Source of the DNA: an uncultured Anaerolineaceae bacterium
GTDB lineage: Bacteria; Chloroflexota; Anaerolineae; Anaerolineales; Anaerolineaceae
Length of the DNA: 64,000 nt
Direction of reading: 5' to 3'
NCBI GenBank assembly: GCA_927443345.1
Contig: CAKMKJ010000059.1
Span: forward strand, 1-64,000
Shown: positions 25,812 through 34,580 of the stretch, one piece after another
Position numbering within the stretch: the stretch's first letter is position 1
Layout: every line of letters begins with the position of its first letter
Translations under genes and position numbers: made by a program
Notes under the pieces: generated by a model
Database searches by the model: none
What the model saw: only the letters and a program-made list of their open reading frames with translations
What the model was told of the DNA's origin: nothing

Positions 25812-26687
25812 TTACTGAACCAGCACTTCGATGCTGCTGGCTGCCCGGGCAGCCTCAAGCCATTTGGCCAGCGCGGCCTCCTGGAGGATGCGCCTGCCAT
25901 CCACAGAAAGCGGATGCTCGGGTTCGCGGTCTACAACGTAAAGGATGTGATAGCCGAGCGCGCTCTTGATGACCTCGGTAAATTGTCCGATTTGCAGCGC
26001 GAAAACTGCTGCATCCACTTCAGGCTGGGTGAGGGTGCCAGCGGCGAACCAACCGATATCTCCACCAGAAGTGCGGTCATAGAGTAAAGCTAACTCTGCA
26101 AAATTCGTGCCATCTTTGAGTTTTTGCAAAGCATCCAGCGCATTGGCCTCGTCTTGCACCAATATCTGCAAAGCGTGGATCTGCTCGGCAGTAGTGGGGA
26201 CGGTGTTGATGATCTGATCGCGCTGCCAGACGGCGGTGATTTCGAGACGCAGCGCGGTCTTGAATGTGTCGGCGGTATAGCCGTTGGCTGCCTGCCATGC
26301 AGAAAGCTGCTCCGCGCCGCCGGCGTCAATGGCCAGCTTGTCGAGTCTGGCTTGCAAGGTGGCGTCATCCAGGCTGAAACCGTTTTGGCCGGCGGCCTGG
26401 GCGAGCAGCAGCAGATCAACATAATTGTTGATGATGCGGTCGCGTTGTTCTTCTGGGGTGGTGACCTGACCGAGTTCGGTCTGGGCTTGCTGCAAACGGG
26501 CGAGCTCTGCCTGATAATCGCTGAGCAAAACACCCTCGCCATTCACAACCACAGCCATGGGCAGCGGGATGGGGGTAGGTTCAAGGGTGGCCGTCGGCAA
26601 CTCTGTCGGTGCGGCGGTGGGGGTGGCCGTGTTGCAGGCAGTCAACATGATGAGCATCATCAGAATGGGAAGAAGGTATCGTTTCAT
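25812..26687 (-). CDS. Parvulin-type peptidyl-prolyl isomerase lipoprotein (PrsA/SurA-like)
   Basis: 291 residues. A signal peptide ends in the lipobox LTAC (Cys18), followed by a Thr/Pro linker. A SurA-N-like helical chaperone domain follows (VVVNGEGVLLSDYQAELARL onward). The rotamase domain (HALQILVQDEANALDALQKLKDG to GGDIGWFAAGTLTQPEVDAAVF) ends near residue 265. It should fold exported proteins outside the membrane. The -10 box TATAAT at 26695-26700 lies seven bases before ATG and no Shine-Dalgarno is visible, hinting at a leaderless message. Confidence 0.85.
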   Translation of the reverse strand: MKRYLLPILMMLIMLTACNTATPTAAPTELPTATLEPTPIPLPMAVVVNGEGVLLSDYQAELARLQQAQTELGQVTTPEEQRDRIINNYVDLLLLAQAAGQNGFSLDDATLQARLDKLAIDAGGAEQLSAWQAANGYTADTFKTALRLEITAVWQRDQIINTVPTTAEQIHALQILVQDEANALDALQKLKDGTNFAELALLYDRTSGGDIGWFAAGTLTQPEVDAAVFALQIGQFTEVIKSALGYHILYVVDREPEHPLSVDGRRILQEAALAKWLEAARAASSIEVLVQ

Positions 26688-26694
26688 TCGTAAG

Positions 26695-26700
26695 ATTATA
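26695..26700 (-). promoter_or_regulatory. -10 box next to the parvulin gene start
   Basis: TATAAT on the minus strand, seven bases before ATG. No good -35 box was seen. Confidence 0.35.
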
Positions 26701-26742
26701 CTCTAAGAGCTACTACTAGATCCCGAATTCTGATCTTAAACA

Positions 26743-26774
26743 GTCTCCGAATTCTGTTTTAAGAATTCGGAGAC
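26743..26774. terminator. Long perfect hairpin downstream of the aldehyde oxidoreductase gene
   Basis: Arms 26743-26755 and 26762-26774 pair perfectly over 13 bp (GTCTCCGAATTCT). A partial copy (TCCCGAATTCTGATCTTAAA) lies directly beside it. Only a short T-run follows on the minus strand, so terminator function is plausible but weak. Confidence 0.5.
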
Positions 26775-26848
26775 ATGCCCTAGTCAAGGCCAGTTAACAA
26801 TAAAAGGGGACGGAGTTATTAACTCGCTTTATTAACCTAATTAAATCA

Positions 26849-28603
26849 TCATACATTCGCTGCGTAATAAGCAATGGCTTTGCGCAGCAGTTCTTCATCA
26901 AACTTACCCGCCGGGGATGGCGTCTCCATGATTCTGCGGGGGATGCGCATCGTGGCTGGATCGTAACCCTCTCTGAGCTTGAAGGCGAATTTGCGATGCA
27001 GGGTGTCTGCGCCGAAAGCGGCGATTTCTGCAGCGGAGCGTTCAAACCCAACCAGCGCTAGTGATTTTTGCACCACATCGGGGGTATAGATGCCGCGCGC
27101 AAACAGACAGATCACCAGGCTTGTGAGTACCTGACGCCAACGCTCTTCTTCCAGCAGCGCGGATGCGATACCCTCAGCGGTCAAACTTTCATTTTTCGCG
27201 ATGGCTTTTTGATCAATGCTGTAACCCGCACTATCCAGATGGCTGTGGCGGGCGCCGGTGAGATAACCCAAATGACAACCCGGACCGGTGTGGTAGCCGG
27301 GCATTTCGTTCTTGCCAAAAGTGAGCGCAAAGTCTAACCCGCCGTAGATGGATGCGGCTTTTTCAGCGCCGTGAGCCATGGCCTTGTAAAAGTCATTGGG
27401 CTGGTTCACAATTCGTTTGGCAGCTTCAACGTATTGGGCGTAATTACCCCATTCAAGTGAGAGGCCGTCGGTTTCTTTGGTGGTGATCAACCCTTTATGC
27501 ATCGCCTCGGTTGCCCAGGCAAGCGTCACCCCCATGCTCATCACATCCAGGCCTTGCACCTCGGCTTCATCCAACAGATGAAACAGTCCGCGGATGTCAG
27601 TGCCACCCAGTAGACTGCCCACCGCAAAGATCGGCTCATGGTCGTACCCGATCATCGAGGTTTTGTAGAAATAGGGGTCCTTGGGGTATGGATAGCGGAT
27701 CGCCGCCAGGTGGATACAAGCCACCGGACAGTGCGCACAGGCCACCCGTCTGCCCAGATAATCTTCAGCCAGACGTTCGCCCGAGATTTGTTCTGCGCCT
27801 TCAAATGTGCCTTGCTGCAGGTTGCGGGTGGGCAGGGCTCCTATGGCGTTAAGCGGAAGTACGTTCATGGCCGTGCCGAGCTGATGATACTTTTTCATCA
27901 GTTCAGATTCAGTCGCCACCTTGTAAATTTCATCGTAAAGCGTGCGGTAAGCGCGTTTGTCGGTGACTGGCAGTTTGCGCTGACCAGAGATGACCAAGCC
28001 CTTCATCTTTTTACTGCCAAAGACCGCGCCCAACCCGAGCCGGCCAAAGTGACGGTAGGTTTCGGTGATCACAGAGGCGTATGAGACGCCTTGCTCACCG
28101 GCTCTTCCGATGCGCATAATGGTGCGCATGCCGGAGCCTTCTTCGTTTTGGCGCATGATCGTGCCTACGGTATAGGCGCTATTCAATCCCCATAGTGCGC
28201 TGGCATCTCTAAAATAGACTTTGTCACCCTCTACAACCACATACACGGGTGAGACGCTCGCTTTGCGGATGACGATGGCGCCATACCCCGCCATGCGGAT
28301 GGCCACAGCGCTTCTGCCGCCGGCATGGCTTTCGCCAAGGTTGCCGGTATGCGGCGATTTGAACATGGCGACTGCCTTCGAGCCAAGCGGGAACATACCC
28401 ACCAGCGGACCCACAGCCAGGATGATGGGGTTCTCAGGCGACATGGGGTCTGTTCCGGGCGGACATTCTTCTTCCAACAGACGGATGGCAACCCCGCTGC
28501 CGCCAATGCCAGCCTCAAACAGGTCTGACCGGTCCTGGATGGAAAAGCTGCGGCGCGCCAGGTCGATATATAAAACTCTTGAGATTGGATCGTTATTGAG
28601 CAT
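26849..28603 (-). CDS. Tungsten-type aldehyde ferredoxin oxidoreductase
   Basis: 584 residues from ATG 28603; upstream in-frame codons are open, but GGTGAGG and alignment favour this start, 11 bp inside the ferredoxin gene. The N-terminal AOR domain starts with RVLYIDLARRSFSI and has the pterin-binding GSKAVAMFKSPHTGNLGESHAGG. Cluster ligands fit C289-x2-C292-x3-C296 and C499, almost the spacing of Pyrococcus AOR (288/291/295/494). The enzyme oxidises aldehydes to acids (or the reverse) with ferredoxin, using a tungsto-bispterin. Coupling to a four-cluster ferredoxin supports this. The substrate is unknown. Confidence 0.92.
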   Translation of the reverse strand: MLNNDPISRVLYIDLARRSFSIQDRSDLFEAGIGGSGVAIRLLEEECPPGTDPMSPENPIILAVGPLVGMFPLGSKAVAMFKSPHTGNLGESHAGGRSAVAIRMAGYGAIVIRKASVSPVYVVVEGDKVYFRDASALWGLNSAYTVGTIMRQNEEGSGMRTIMRIGRAGEQGVSYASVITETYRHFGRLGLGAVFGSKKMKGLVISGQRKLPVTDKRAYRTLYDEIYKVATESELMKKYHQLGTAMNVLPLNAIGALPTRNLQQGTFEGAEQISGERLAEDYLGRRVACAHCPVACIHLAAIRYPYPKDPYFYKTSMIGYDHEPIFAVGSLLGGTDIRGLFHLLDEAEVQGLDVMSMGVTLAWATEAMHKGLITTKETDGLSLEWGNYAQYVEAAKRIVNQPNDFYKAMAHGAEKAASIYGGLDFALTFGKNEMPGYHTGPGCHLGYLTGARHSHLDSAGYSIDQKAIAKNESLTAEGIASALLEEERWRQVLTSLVICLFARGIYTPDVVQKSLALVGFERSAAEIAAFGADTLHRKFAFKLREGYDPATMRIPRRIMETPSPAGKFDEELLRKAIAYYAANV

Positions 28604-29057
28604 GGCTTGCCTCACCTTCTGCTTTTGTTTCATCGAGCGTATTTGACACTGGCCGGTTGATCTCTTCAAGCGCAATAACGTCACAGGGGCAGTAGTTGGC
28701 GCAGTAACCGCAGTAAACACAGATTTCGGGCTTGTTCTGCGTATCCTCCCAGAAAATGGCCCCAAACGGACAGGCTTCTTCGCAGTTGTGGCATCCGATG
28801 CACAGCTCGGCGTGCAGCTTTACCCCTCCGCCTTCGCGGTTGACCAATGCGTCTGTCGGGCACACTTTGGTGCATGGGGGGTCAGAACAGGCGCGGCAAA
28901 CCACCACCGCGAAGCCTTTGCGAATTCCTCCCGCTGATTTGACCCATATCGATGTGGATTCCAACCCGCCGACACCAGGCCGGCGCGCACAGGCAAACAT
29001 GCAAGATTGGCATCCCACACAGCGTTCTGCATCCAAAACTGATAATCGTTTTACCAT
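28593..29057 (-). CDS. Four-cluster ferredoxin-like electron transfer subunit
   Basis: A 154-residue protein of the HycB/DmsB type with four Cys groups: CVGCQSCMFAC, CRACSDPPCTKVCP, CIGCHNCEEACP and CVYCGYCANYCP, sufficient for four [4Fe-4S] clusters. It precedes and overlaps the aldehyde oxidoreductase gene, so it is the likely electron carrier for that enzyme. AAGGAA lies upstream of ATG at a slightly long spacing. Confidence 0.9.
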   Translation of the reverse strand: MVKRLSVLDAERCVGCQSCMFACARRPGVGGLESTSIWVKSAGGIRKGFAVVVCRACSDPPCTKVCPTDALVNREGGGVKLHAELCIGCHNCEEACPFGAIFWEDTQNKPEICVYCGYCANYCPCDVIALEEINRPVSNTLDETKAEGEASHAQ

Positions 29058-29076
29058 GACTCACTGTCTTCCTTGG

Positions 29077-29134
29077 TTTGGTTCACGTTAAACCAAAATT
29101 CTGATTTCTGGTGATTCTCTAAACCATAATTATA
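29077..29134 (-). promoter_or_regulatory. Candidate operator and -10 box for the aldehyde oxidoreductase operon
   Basis: A perfect inverted repeat, TTTGGTT-N7-AACCAAA (29077-29097), lies 20 bp before the ferredoxin gene, downstream of a minus-strand TATAAT (29129-29134). The arrangement suits a repressor. No good -35 box was seen. Confidence 0.4.
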
Positions 29135-29347
29135 ATCAAAATTAGGGTTCTCCGAAAAACATTTGATTCTTACCTCACCCCACGCCCTACGCTTCGCGTG
29201 CGGGCGTTTGCCCCTCTCCATCCGCGGATGGAGAGGGGGCAGGGGAGAGGCCGGCGTTAATGAAGTAATATTTGCTCACACCCGCTGTATCCGAAATCAT
29301 TTTTTGAAATCGTTTTTTTTGAGGTCCCCGGTATCCTCTTAACCAAA
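29135..29347. other. Gene-free stretch with repeat-like sequence
   Basis: No credible coding frame on either strand. The middle is the C/G-rich repeat described at 29211-29238, with CCTCACCCCACGCCC before it and GGGGAGAGGCC after it. The rest is AT-rich and featureless. Confidence 0.6.
29211..29238. repeat. Perfect 28-bp palindrome
   Basis: CCCCTCTCCATCCG followed by its exact complement CGGATGGAGAGGGG. This is the form of the common interspersed CCTCTCC-type intergenic palindromes. Confidence 0.6.
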
Positions 29348-29378
29348 AACCGCGGAAGTCATTGAGACTTCCGCGGTT
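29348..29378 (-). terminator. Intrinsic terminator of groESL
   Basis: A 13-bp perfect stem (29348-29360 with 29366-29378), 5-nt loop and a TTTTT run on the minus strand, just after the groEL stop. Confidence 0.88.
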
Positions 29379-29394
29379 ATAACGCTGGTTAGAT

Positions 29395-31035
29395 CTAGTA
29401 ATCCATCGGGGGGCCGCCGGCGGGCATGGCGGGGGGATTCTTGTCAGGCAGGTCGGTGATCAAAGCTTCGGTGGTGAGGATCATGGCAGCGATGGAGGCT
29501 GCATTCTCAAGTGCACCACGGGTCACCTTGGCGGGATCGCCCAGGCCGCCCTTGATCATGTCGATATAGTCGTCGCGGATGACGTCATAACCGACGTTGG
29601 TGTTCTTCTGTGCTTTTTGGGCAGCTTTGACACCTTCAACGATCACAGCGCCGTCTTTGCCGGCATTTTCAACGATCTTGCGCATGGGCATTTCGAGCGC
29701 TTTGCGGACGATCTTGACGCCGATTTGTTCGTCTTCGCTGTCGAGTTTCAAATCATCCAAAGCGACTGCGGCATTGATCAACGCCACACCACCGCCGGGG
29801 ACGATGCCTTCTTCAACAGCCGCACGGGTTGCTGAGAGAGCGTCTTCGACACGATGTTTCTTTTCTTTCAATTCGGTCTCGGTGGCTGCACCAACACGGA
29901 TGATGGCAACGCCGCCAGAGAGCTTGGCCAAACGTTCTTGCAACTTCTCGCGGTCGTAATCGCTGGTGGTCTTGTCGATTTCGATGCGGATTTGTTCGAT
30001 GCGGCCCTTGATCTGGGCTTCTTCGCCTTTACCGCCGATGACGGTGGTGTTGTCTTTGTCGGCAGAAATCTTCTCGGCGCGGCCGAGGTCAGCGATGACC
30101 ACGGTCTCGAGCTTGCGGCCGGTCTCTTCAGAGATGACCTGGGCGCCGGTGAGGATGGCGAGGTCTTGCAGCATGGCTTTGCGGCGATCGCCGAAGCCGG
30201 GGGCTTTGACGGCCAAAACGTTCAACATGCCGCGTAATTTGTTCAAGACAAGGGTGGCCAGTGCTTCACCGTCAATGTCTTCAGCAATAATCACGAGGTC
30301 GCGTTTGCCGGTCTGGACGAGTTTTTCGAGGATGGGAACAATATCCTGGGCGGCAGAAATTTTCTTGTCGTAGATCAGGATGTAAGGTTCGGGGATGATG
30401 GATTCCATCTTTTCGGAATCGGTGATGAAGTAAGCCGAGATATAACCGCGATCGAACTGCATACCTTCGACATATTCTTTTTCGAATTCGAGACCCTTTG
30501 ATTCTTCAACGGTAATAACGCCGTCTTTACCCACTTTATCCATCACGTCAGCGATCAATTCACCAATCGAGGCGTCTTGAGCGGAGGTGGTGGCCACGGA
30601 AGCAATATCCTGGCGGGTTGAAATGGGGGTGGCGAAACCTTTGATCTTCTCGGATACTTTGGCGGTGGCGATTTCGATGCCGCGTTTCAAAAGCATGGGG
30701 TTGCCGCCAGCGGCAAGTGTCTTGAGGCCTTCGGTCACAATGGAGTGAGCGAGCAGGGTGGAGGTGGTGGTGCCGTCGCCAGCGATATCGTTGGTCTTGG
30801 TGGCGGCTTCTTTAATCAATTGGGCGCCCATGTTCTCGTAGGGATCAGAGAGTTCGATCTCTTTGGCTACGGTGACACCGTCATGCGTAATAGTGGGGGA
30901 ACCGAATTTGCGGTCAATGGCCACATTGCGGCCTTTGGGTCCGAGGGTGGTGACAACAGCAGCGGCGACTACATCGATGCCGTTCTTGAGCTTGCGTCGT
31001 GCTTCTTCACCAAATACCAGTTGTTTTGCTGCCAT
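29395..31035 (-). CDS. groEL: Chaperonin GroEL
   Basis: 546 residues, full length. The ATP-site segments [17 protein letters not shown] and [12 protein letters not shown] and [11 protein letters not shown] are intact, as is the apical-domain hydrophobic face and the C-terminal [11 protein letters not shown]. The tail ends [14 protein letters not shown] rather than in many GGM repeats. It forms the double-ring folding chamber with GroES, encoded 37 bp upstream in the same CIRCE-controlled operon. Confidence 0.98.
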   Translation of the reverse strand: MAAKQLVFGEEARRKLKNGIDVVAAAVVTTLGPKGRNVAIDRKFGSPTITHDGVTVAKEIELSDPYENMGAQLIKEAATKTNDIAGDGTTTSTLLAHSIVTEGLKTLAAGGNPMLLKRGIEIATAKVSEKIKGFATPISTRQDIASVATTSAQDASIGELIADVMDKVGKDGVITVEESKGLEFEKEYVEGMQFDRGYISAYFITDSEKMESIIPEPYILIYDKKISAAQDIVPILEKLVQTGKRDLVIIAEDIDGEALATLVLNKLRGMLNVLAVKAPGFGDRRKAMLQDLAILTGAQVISEETGRKLETVVIADLGRAEKISADKDNTTVIGGKGEEAQIKGRIEQIRIEIDKTTSDYDREKLQERLAKLSGGVAIIRVGAATETELKEKKHRVEDALSATRAAVEEGIVPGGGVALINAAVALDDLKLDSEDEQIGVKIVRKALEMPMRKIVENAGKDGAVIVEGVKAAQKAQKNTNVGYDVIRDDYIDMIKGGLGDPAKVTRGALENAASIAAMILTTEALITDLPDKNPPAMPAGGPPMDY

Positions 31036-31072
31036 AGGTGTTTACTCCTTTAATTGAATAATAGCGAATTAA

Positions 31073-31366
31073 CTAACCAACAATTGCGAGCAGATCGCTC
31101 TCGCGCAGGATCAACAATTTCTTGCCGTCAACCTTGATCTCGGTGCCGCCATACTTGGCAAAGAGAACGGTATCGCCGACTTTGACATCCATCTCAATGC
31201 GATCGCCGTCTTCATCACGGTCGCCAGGGCCTGCAGCCAGAACAACACCCTTTTGGGGTTTTTCTTTGGCAGTTTCGGGGAGCACGATACCACCCGCGGT
31301 GATTTCGTTCTCTTCGGTGGGTTCAACGATTACGCGACTGCCCAAGGGTTTCAAATTTAGCGCCAT
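31073..31366 (-). CDS. groES: Co-chaperonin GroES
   Basis: 97 residues from ATG 31366, chosen because AGGAGG lies eight bases upstream; the frame extends 17 codons further without support. The mobile loop is [16 protein letters not shown] and the C-terminal strand [19 protein letters not shown] is typical. It caps GroEL rings. Confidence 0.97.
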   Translation of the reverse strand: MALNLKPLGSRVIVEPTEENEITAGGIVLPETAKEKPQKGVVLAAGPGDRDEDGDRIEMDVKVGDTVLFAKYGGTEIKVDGKKLLILRESDLLAIVG

Positions 31367-31406
31367 ACTTGCCTCCTGAATAGGATTGTTTAGGATTTTT
31401 TGGATT

Positions 31407-31433
31407 TTAGCACTCACACATAGCGAGTGCTAA
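31407..31433. promoter_or_regulatory. CIRCE element (HrcA operator)
   Basis: TTAGCACTC, nine bases, GAGTGCTAA: a perfect match to the consensus. It covers the predicted transcription start of groESL, as expected for HrcA repression relieved by heat. Confidence 0.97.
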
Positions 31434-31443
31434 TTACACATCA

Positions 31444-31472
31444 ATAATACCGTCGGAGTATTTAAGTGTCAA
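31444..31472 (-). promoter_or_regulatory. groESL promoter
   Basis: Minus strand TTGACA (31467-31472), 17-bp spacer, TATTAT (31444-31449). The start falls near 31437, next to CIRCE. Confidence 0.88.
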
Positions 31473-31910
31473 GAGGTTGTTAATAACTCTAACAAAATTC
31501 TGATATTAAATTGTCATTGCGAGCCCGTTGATTTTTACGGGCGTGGCACAAAGTCCCAGGTTTATCGGGAACCCCCATCTAACTCATTTATTAATTGGAT
31601 GCTCTCGCCCGTAAGTGCAACGGGCTGCGCGCACAAACCGCGGATGACGCGAACCCCGGGAATCTGCACTTTTTGATTCCCGGGGCCTGGGGGTTGTCCC
31701 TATTCGGATCATCCCTCTCTTATATATACCCTCATCCTATCTCTTGTACGGGCGAATGGCGCGAATTTTGCGCACCCGAGCTCGTGTTTTTCGAGCGAGA
31801 GGTGCCGGTCGCCCCTACGACGCCATTCGCATTACTCCGCGACTGCACACCCGCATACCTTCCCTTGTTGTATAATTCACTCATCAACCAATCATTCTCA
31901 CGGGGAAATT
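31473..31910. other. Gene-free stretch with repeat fragments
   Basis: No supported gene. TTGTCATTGCGAG (31511-31523) also occurs inverted at 63118-63130. GCGAATGGCG (31752-31761) and CGCCATTCGC (31821-31830) are inverted arms of a larger palindromic element that also contains GTCGCCCCTAC. TATAAT at 31871-31876 may serve hsdR. Confidence 0.55.
31752..31830. repeat. Interrupted palindromic repeat
   Basis: 10-bp perfect inverted arms (31752-31761 and 31821-31830) enclose ~59 bp rich in CG and containing CGAGCTCG and TCGAGCGAGAGGTG. The ends resemble the GGGGCGAAT palindrome downstream of hsdR. Confidence 0.45.
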
Positions 31911-34439
31911 ATGCCGCTCAAAGAAGCCAAGGCGCGTATCAAAATAAACAACATGCTCACCGAATCTGGTTGGCGTTTCTTTGCTGATGCCAACGGACCA
32001 GCTAACATTCAGTTGGAACTTCACACTAAAATCACTCAATACCAACTGGATGCCTTCGGCGAGGATTTTGAGACCACCAATCACGGATATCTTGATTTCC
32101 TCTTGCTCGATTCAAAAGGTCATCCCCTTGTGGTGCTTGAAGCCAAAAAAGAAGGTCTTAATCCACTCACAGGCAAAGAACAGGCGCGCAAATATGCCCG
32201 TTCAGTGAACTGCCGCTTTGTCATCCTTTCCAATGGCAACATCCATTACTTCTGGGATCTCGAACGCGGCGATCCTTATGTAATCACTCGTTTTCCTGAA
32301 CCTGCGTCTGTTGTGGGCTATGAAGCTCACAAACCCGACCCCGCCCGTCTTGCGGACGAGGTCGTAAAAGACGATTACATCGTTCTCACCCAGCGACCCA
32401 ATTACGCCAGTGAAGCCGGCTGGAAGCTTGATGCCGAACGTCTCAAGTTCATCGAAGAGAATAAACTCCGTTTCTTGCGTGAGTATCAATTACGTGCCAT
32501 CGTCGCGTTGCAAAACAGCGCTCGCTCTGGCAAGGATCGCTACCTCTTTGAAATGGCAACCGGCACCGGCAAAACGCTGACCGCTGCCGCCGTTATCAAA
32601 CTCTTTTTGCGCACCAAAAACGCCCATCGCGTTTTGTTCCTCGTGGACCGTTTGGAACTTGAAAGCCAGGCTCAAAAGGCTTTTACTTTTCTTTTGAAAA
32701 ATGATTTTAAATCGGTCGTTTATAAAGAGAACCGTGATGATTGGCGAAAGGCTGAAATTGTCGTCACCACAGTTCAATCACTGCTTTTTAATAATAAATT
32801 CCGCCGTCTATTCTCACCAACGGATTTTGATCTCATCATCTCAGACGAAGCCCATCGCTCCATCGGTGGCAACGCCCGTGCGGTATTTGAATACTTTGTC
32901 GGCTATAAACTCGGCCTCACCGCCACGCCTAAAGACTATCTCAAAAAACTGAACACCAGCCAAAACGATCCCCGCGAATTGGAACGCCGTATTCTGCTCG
33001 ACACCTACCGTACCTTCGGCTGTGATGATGGTCAGCCGACTTTCCGTTATTCCCTCATCGATGGGGTGAAAGACGGATTCCTGGTCAATCCGGTGGTGGT
33101 TGACGCTCGCACCGAAGTCACCACCCAATTGTTATCTGACAAAGGCTATGCGGTTCTAACCCAAACTGAAGAAGGTGAAGATCAAACCGAAATCTTCATC
33201 GGGCGTGATTTTGAGAAAACCTTTTTCTCTGAAGCCACAAATCGCATTTTTTGCAAGGCTTTTCTCGATAACGCTTTAAAAGACCCCATCAGTGGGGAAA
33301 TTGGCAAGACCATCATCTTTGCGGTAAGCCAGAATCATGCGGCAAAGATTGCCCAAATCCTTAACGAAGAGGCTTCAATTCGTTTTCCTGGCAAATACAA
33401 ATCAGATTTTGCCCTTCAAGTCACCTCCAGCGTCATGGATTCTCAGCAGTTCACCATTAACTTCGCTAATAACAATCTCAACGGATCCGCCAATATCCTG
33501 CCCGGTTATAAAACCTCTAAAACCCGTGTCTGTGTCACCGTTGGCATGATGACCACCGGTTACGACTGCACCGACATTCTTAACCTCTGTCTCATGCGTC
33601 CCATTTTCTCCCCCACGGATTTTATCCAGATCAAAGGACGTGGCACGCGTAAACACATTTTTAATGCCGACCTGCACGATCACAACTTGACTGATCAATT
33701 TTCTACTCAGGCCAAAGATCGTTTTAAACTCTTTGATTATTTCGCCAATTGTGAATATTTTGAAGATAAGTTTAATTATGATGAAGTCTTGAAGCTCCCC
33801 AAACCTTCACAAAAATCGGTGGGCTCCCAACCTGGTTCCACATCCGCTTCAATCCTTGAATACGAGCGACAAGGTCCCGATATGCTCTTTCCTCTCCGCG
33901 AGACCGCAGTGGGGCAGGACGGTATGCGAATTGACCGCATGTACTTCAACCGCTTTGAAGATGTGCTTAAAGCCGATCCTATCATCCAAAAAGGCGTTGA
34001 AGATCAGATGTGGGATCGTGTCTTGGATTACATCAAAGAAAATCTGCTCAATAAACCTGAAGAATACTTCACCCTTGAAAAACTCCGCCGTGCCGCCGGT
34101 GTGGATCGGCGTCTCTCTCTACGTGAGATTATCGAAAAAGCCTACGGTTTCATTCCTGAGTTTAAAAGCAAAGATGTTTTGCTCGAAGAAGAATTTGCCA
34201 AATTCCTGGCCGAAGCTAAACCCACCAACCCAGGCTCGATTTTGCCCATGAAGTATTATTTCAAAGCCTACCTGACAGACAGCCGTGTTCGCGGTATCAT
34301 TGACTCCAAGAAACTCATAGAACTCAATACCAACCCAACCTTTACCATGCAAGATTACAAGGCTGTCCCTGAAGAATGGCGCACCCGCATCCCCGATTAC
34401 ATCAAAGATTATGTGCCTCTTAATCAATTTGTGGTTTGA
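31911..34439 (+). CDS. hsdR: Type I restriction enzyme, R subunit
   Basis: 842 residues. The N-terminal PD-(D/E)XK nuclease domain has the Asp in YLDFLLLD and VLEAKKEG at about residues 60-80. The SF2 helicase motor has Walker A MATGTGKT near residue 216-222, the DEAH box in SDEAHRS near 313, the GLTATPKDY motif III region and QIKGRGTRK as motif VI. A helical C-terminal domain contacts the methylase. The complex cuts unmodified DNA after translocation. The start has GGGGA eight bases before ATG. It is followed by the fused HsdM-HsdS gene after 141 bp. Confidence 0.95.
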   Translation: MPLKEAKARIKINNMLTESGWRFFADANGPANIQLELHTKITQYQLDAFGEDFETTNHGYLDFLLLDSKGHPLVVLEAKKEGLNPLTGKEQARKYARSVNCRFVILSNGNIHYFWDLERGDPYVITRFPEPASVVGYEAHKPDPARLADEVVKDDYIVLTQRPNYASEAGWKLDAERLKFIEENKLRFLREYQLRAIVALQNSARSGKDRYLFEMATGTGKTLTAAAVIKLFLRTKNAHRVLFLVDRLELESQAQKAFTFLLKNDFKSVVYKENRDDWRKAEIVVTTVQSLLFNNKFRRLFSPTDFDLIISDEAHRSIGGNARAVFEYFVGYKLGLTATPKDYLKKLNTSQNDPRELERRILLDTYRTFGCDDGQPTFRYSLIDGVKDGFLVNPVVVDARTEVTTQLLSDKGYAVLTQTEEGEDQTEIFIGRDFEKTFFSEATNRIFCKAFLDNALKDPISGEIGKTIIFAVSQNHAAKIAQILNEEASIRFPGKYKSDFALQVTSSVMDSQQFTINFANNNLNGSANILPGYKTSKTRVCVTVGMMTTGYDCTDILNLCLMRPIFSPTDFIQIKGRGTRKHIFNADLHDHNLTDQFSTQAKDRFKLFDYFANCEYFEDKFNYDEVLKLPKPSQKSVGSQPGSTSASILEYERQGPDMLFPLRETAVGQDGMRIDRMYFNRFEDVLKADPIIQKGVEDQMWDRVLDYIKENLLNKPEEYFTLEKLRRAAGVDRRLSLREIIEKAYGFIPEFKSKDVLLEEEFAKFLAEAKPTNPGSILPMKYYFKAYLTDSRVRGIIDSKKLIELNTNPTFTMQDYKAVPEEWRTRIPDYIKDYVPLNQFVV

Positions 34440-34446
34440 ACTTGTA

Positions 34447-34468
34447 GGGGCGAATGGATATTCGCCCC
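34447..34468. repeat. Dispersed palindrome between hsdR and hsdMS
   Basis: GGGGCGAAT, four bases, ATTCGCCCC: perfect 9-bp arms, preceded by GTA. It belongs with the GTAGGGGC-type palindromes elsewhere in the window and could act as a transcript hairpin after hsdR. Confidence 0.55.
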
Positions 34469-34580
34469 ATTGAGCCGTGCCCGTTTATCGGGTGAATTAA
34501 ATTTTTTTCAACCCAAATCTGATTTTTATCTTTGCGTTCTTTGCGCCATTGCGTGAGATTAATTACTTTTAGGAGAGTAA

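Noticed and set aside
26124-26693. 189-codon plus-strand frame
   Set aside because: Antisense to the parvulin lipoprotein gene; Gly/Leu-rich composition comes from reading that gene backwards.
31595-31987. 130-codon plus-strand frame before hsdR
   Set aside because: It translates repeat sequence and overlaps the start of hsdR in another frame; no ribosome site.
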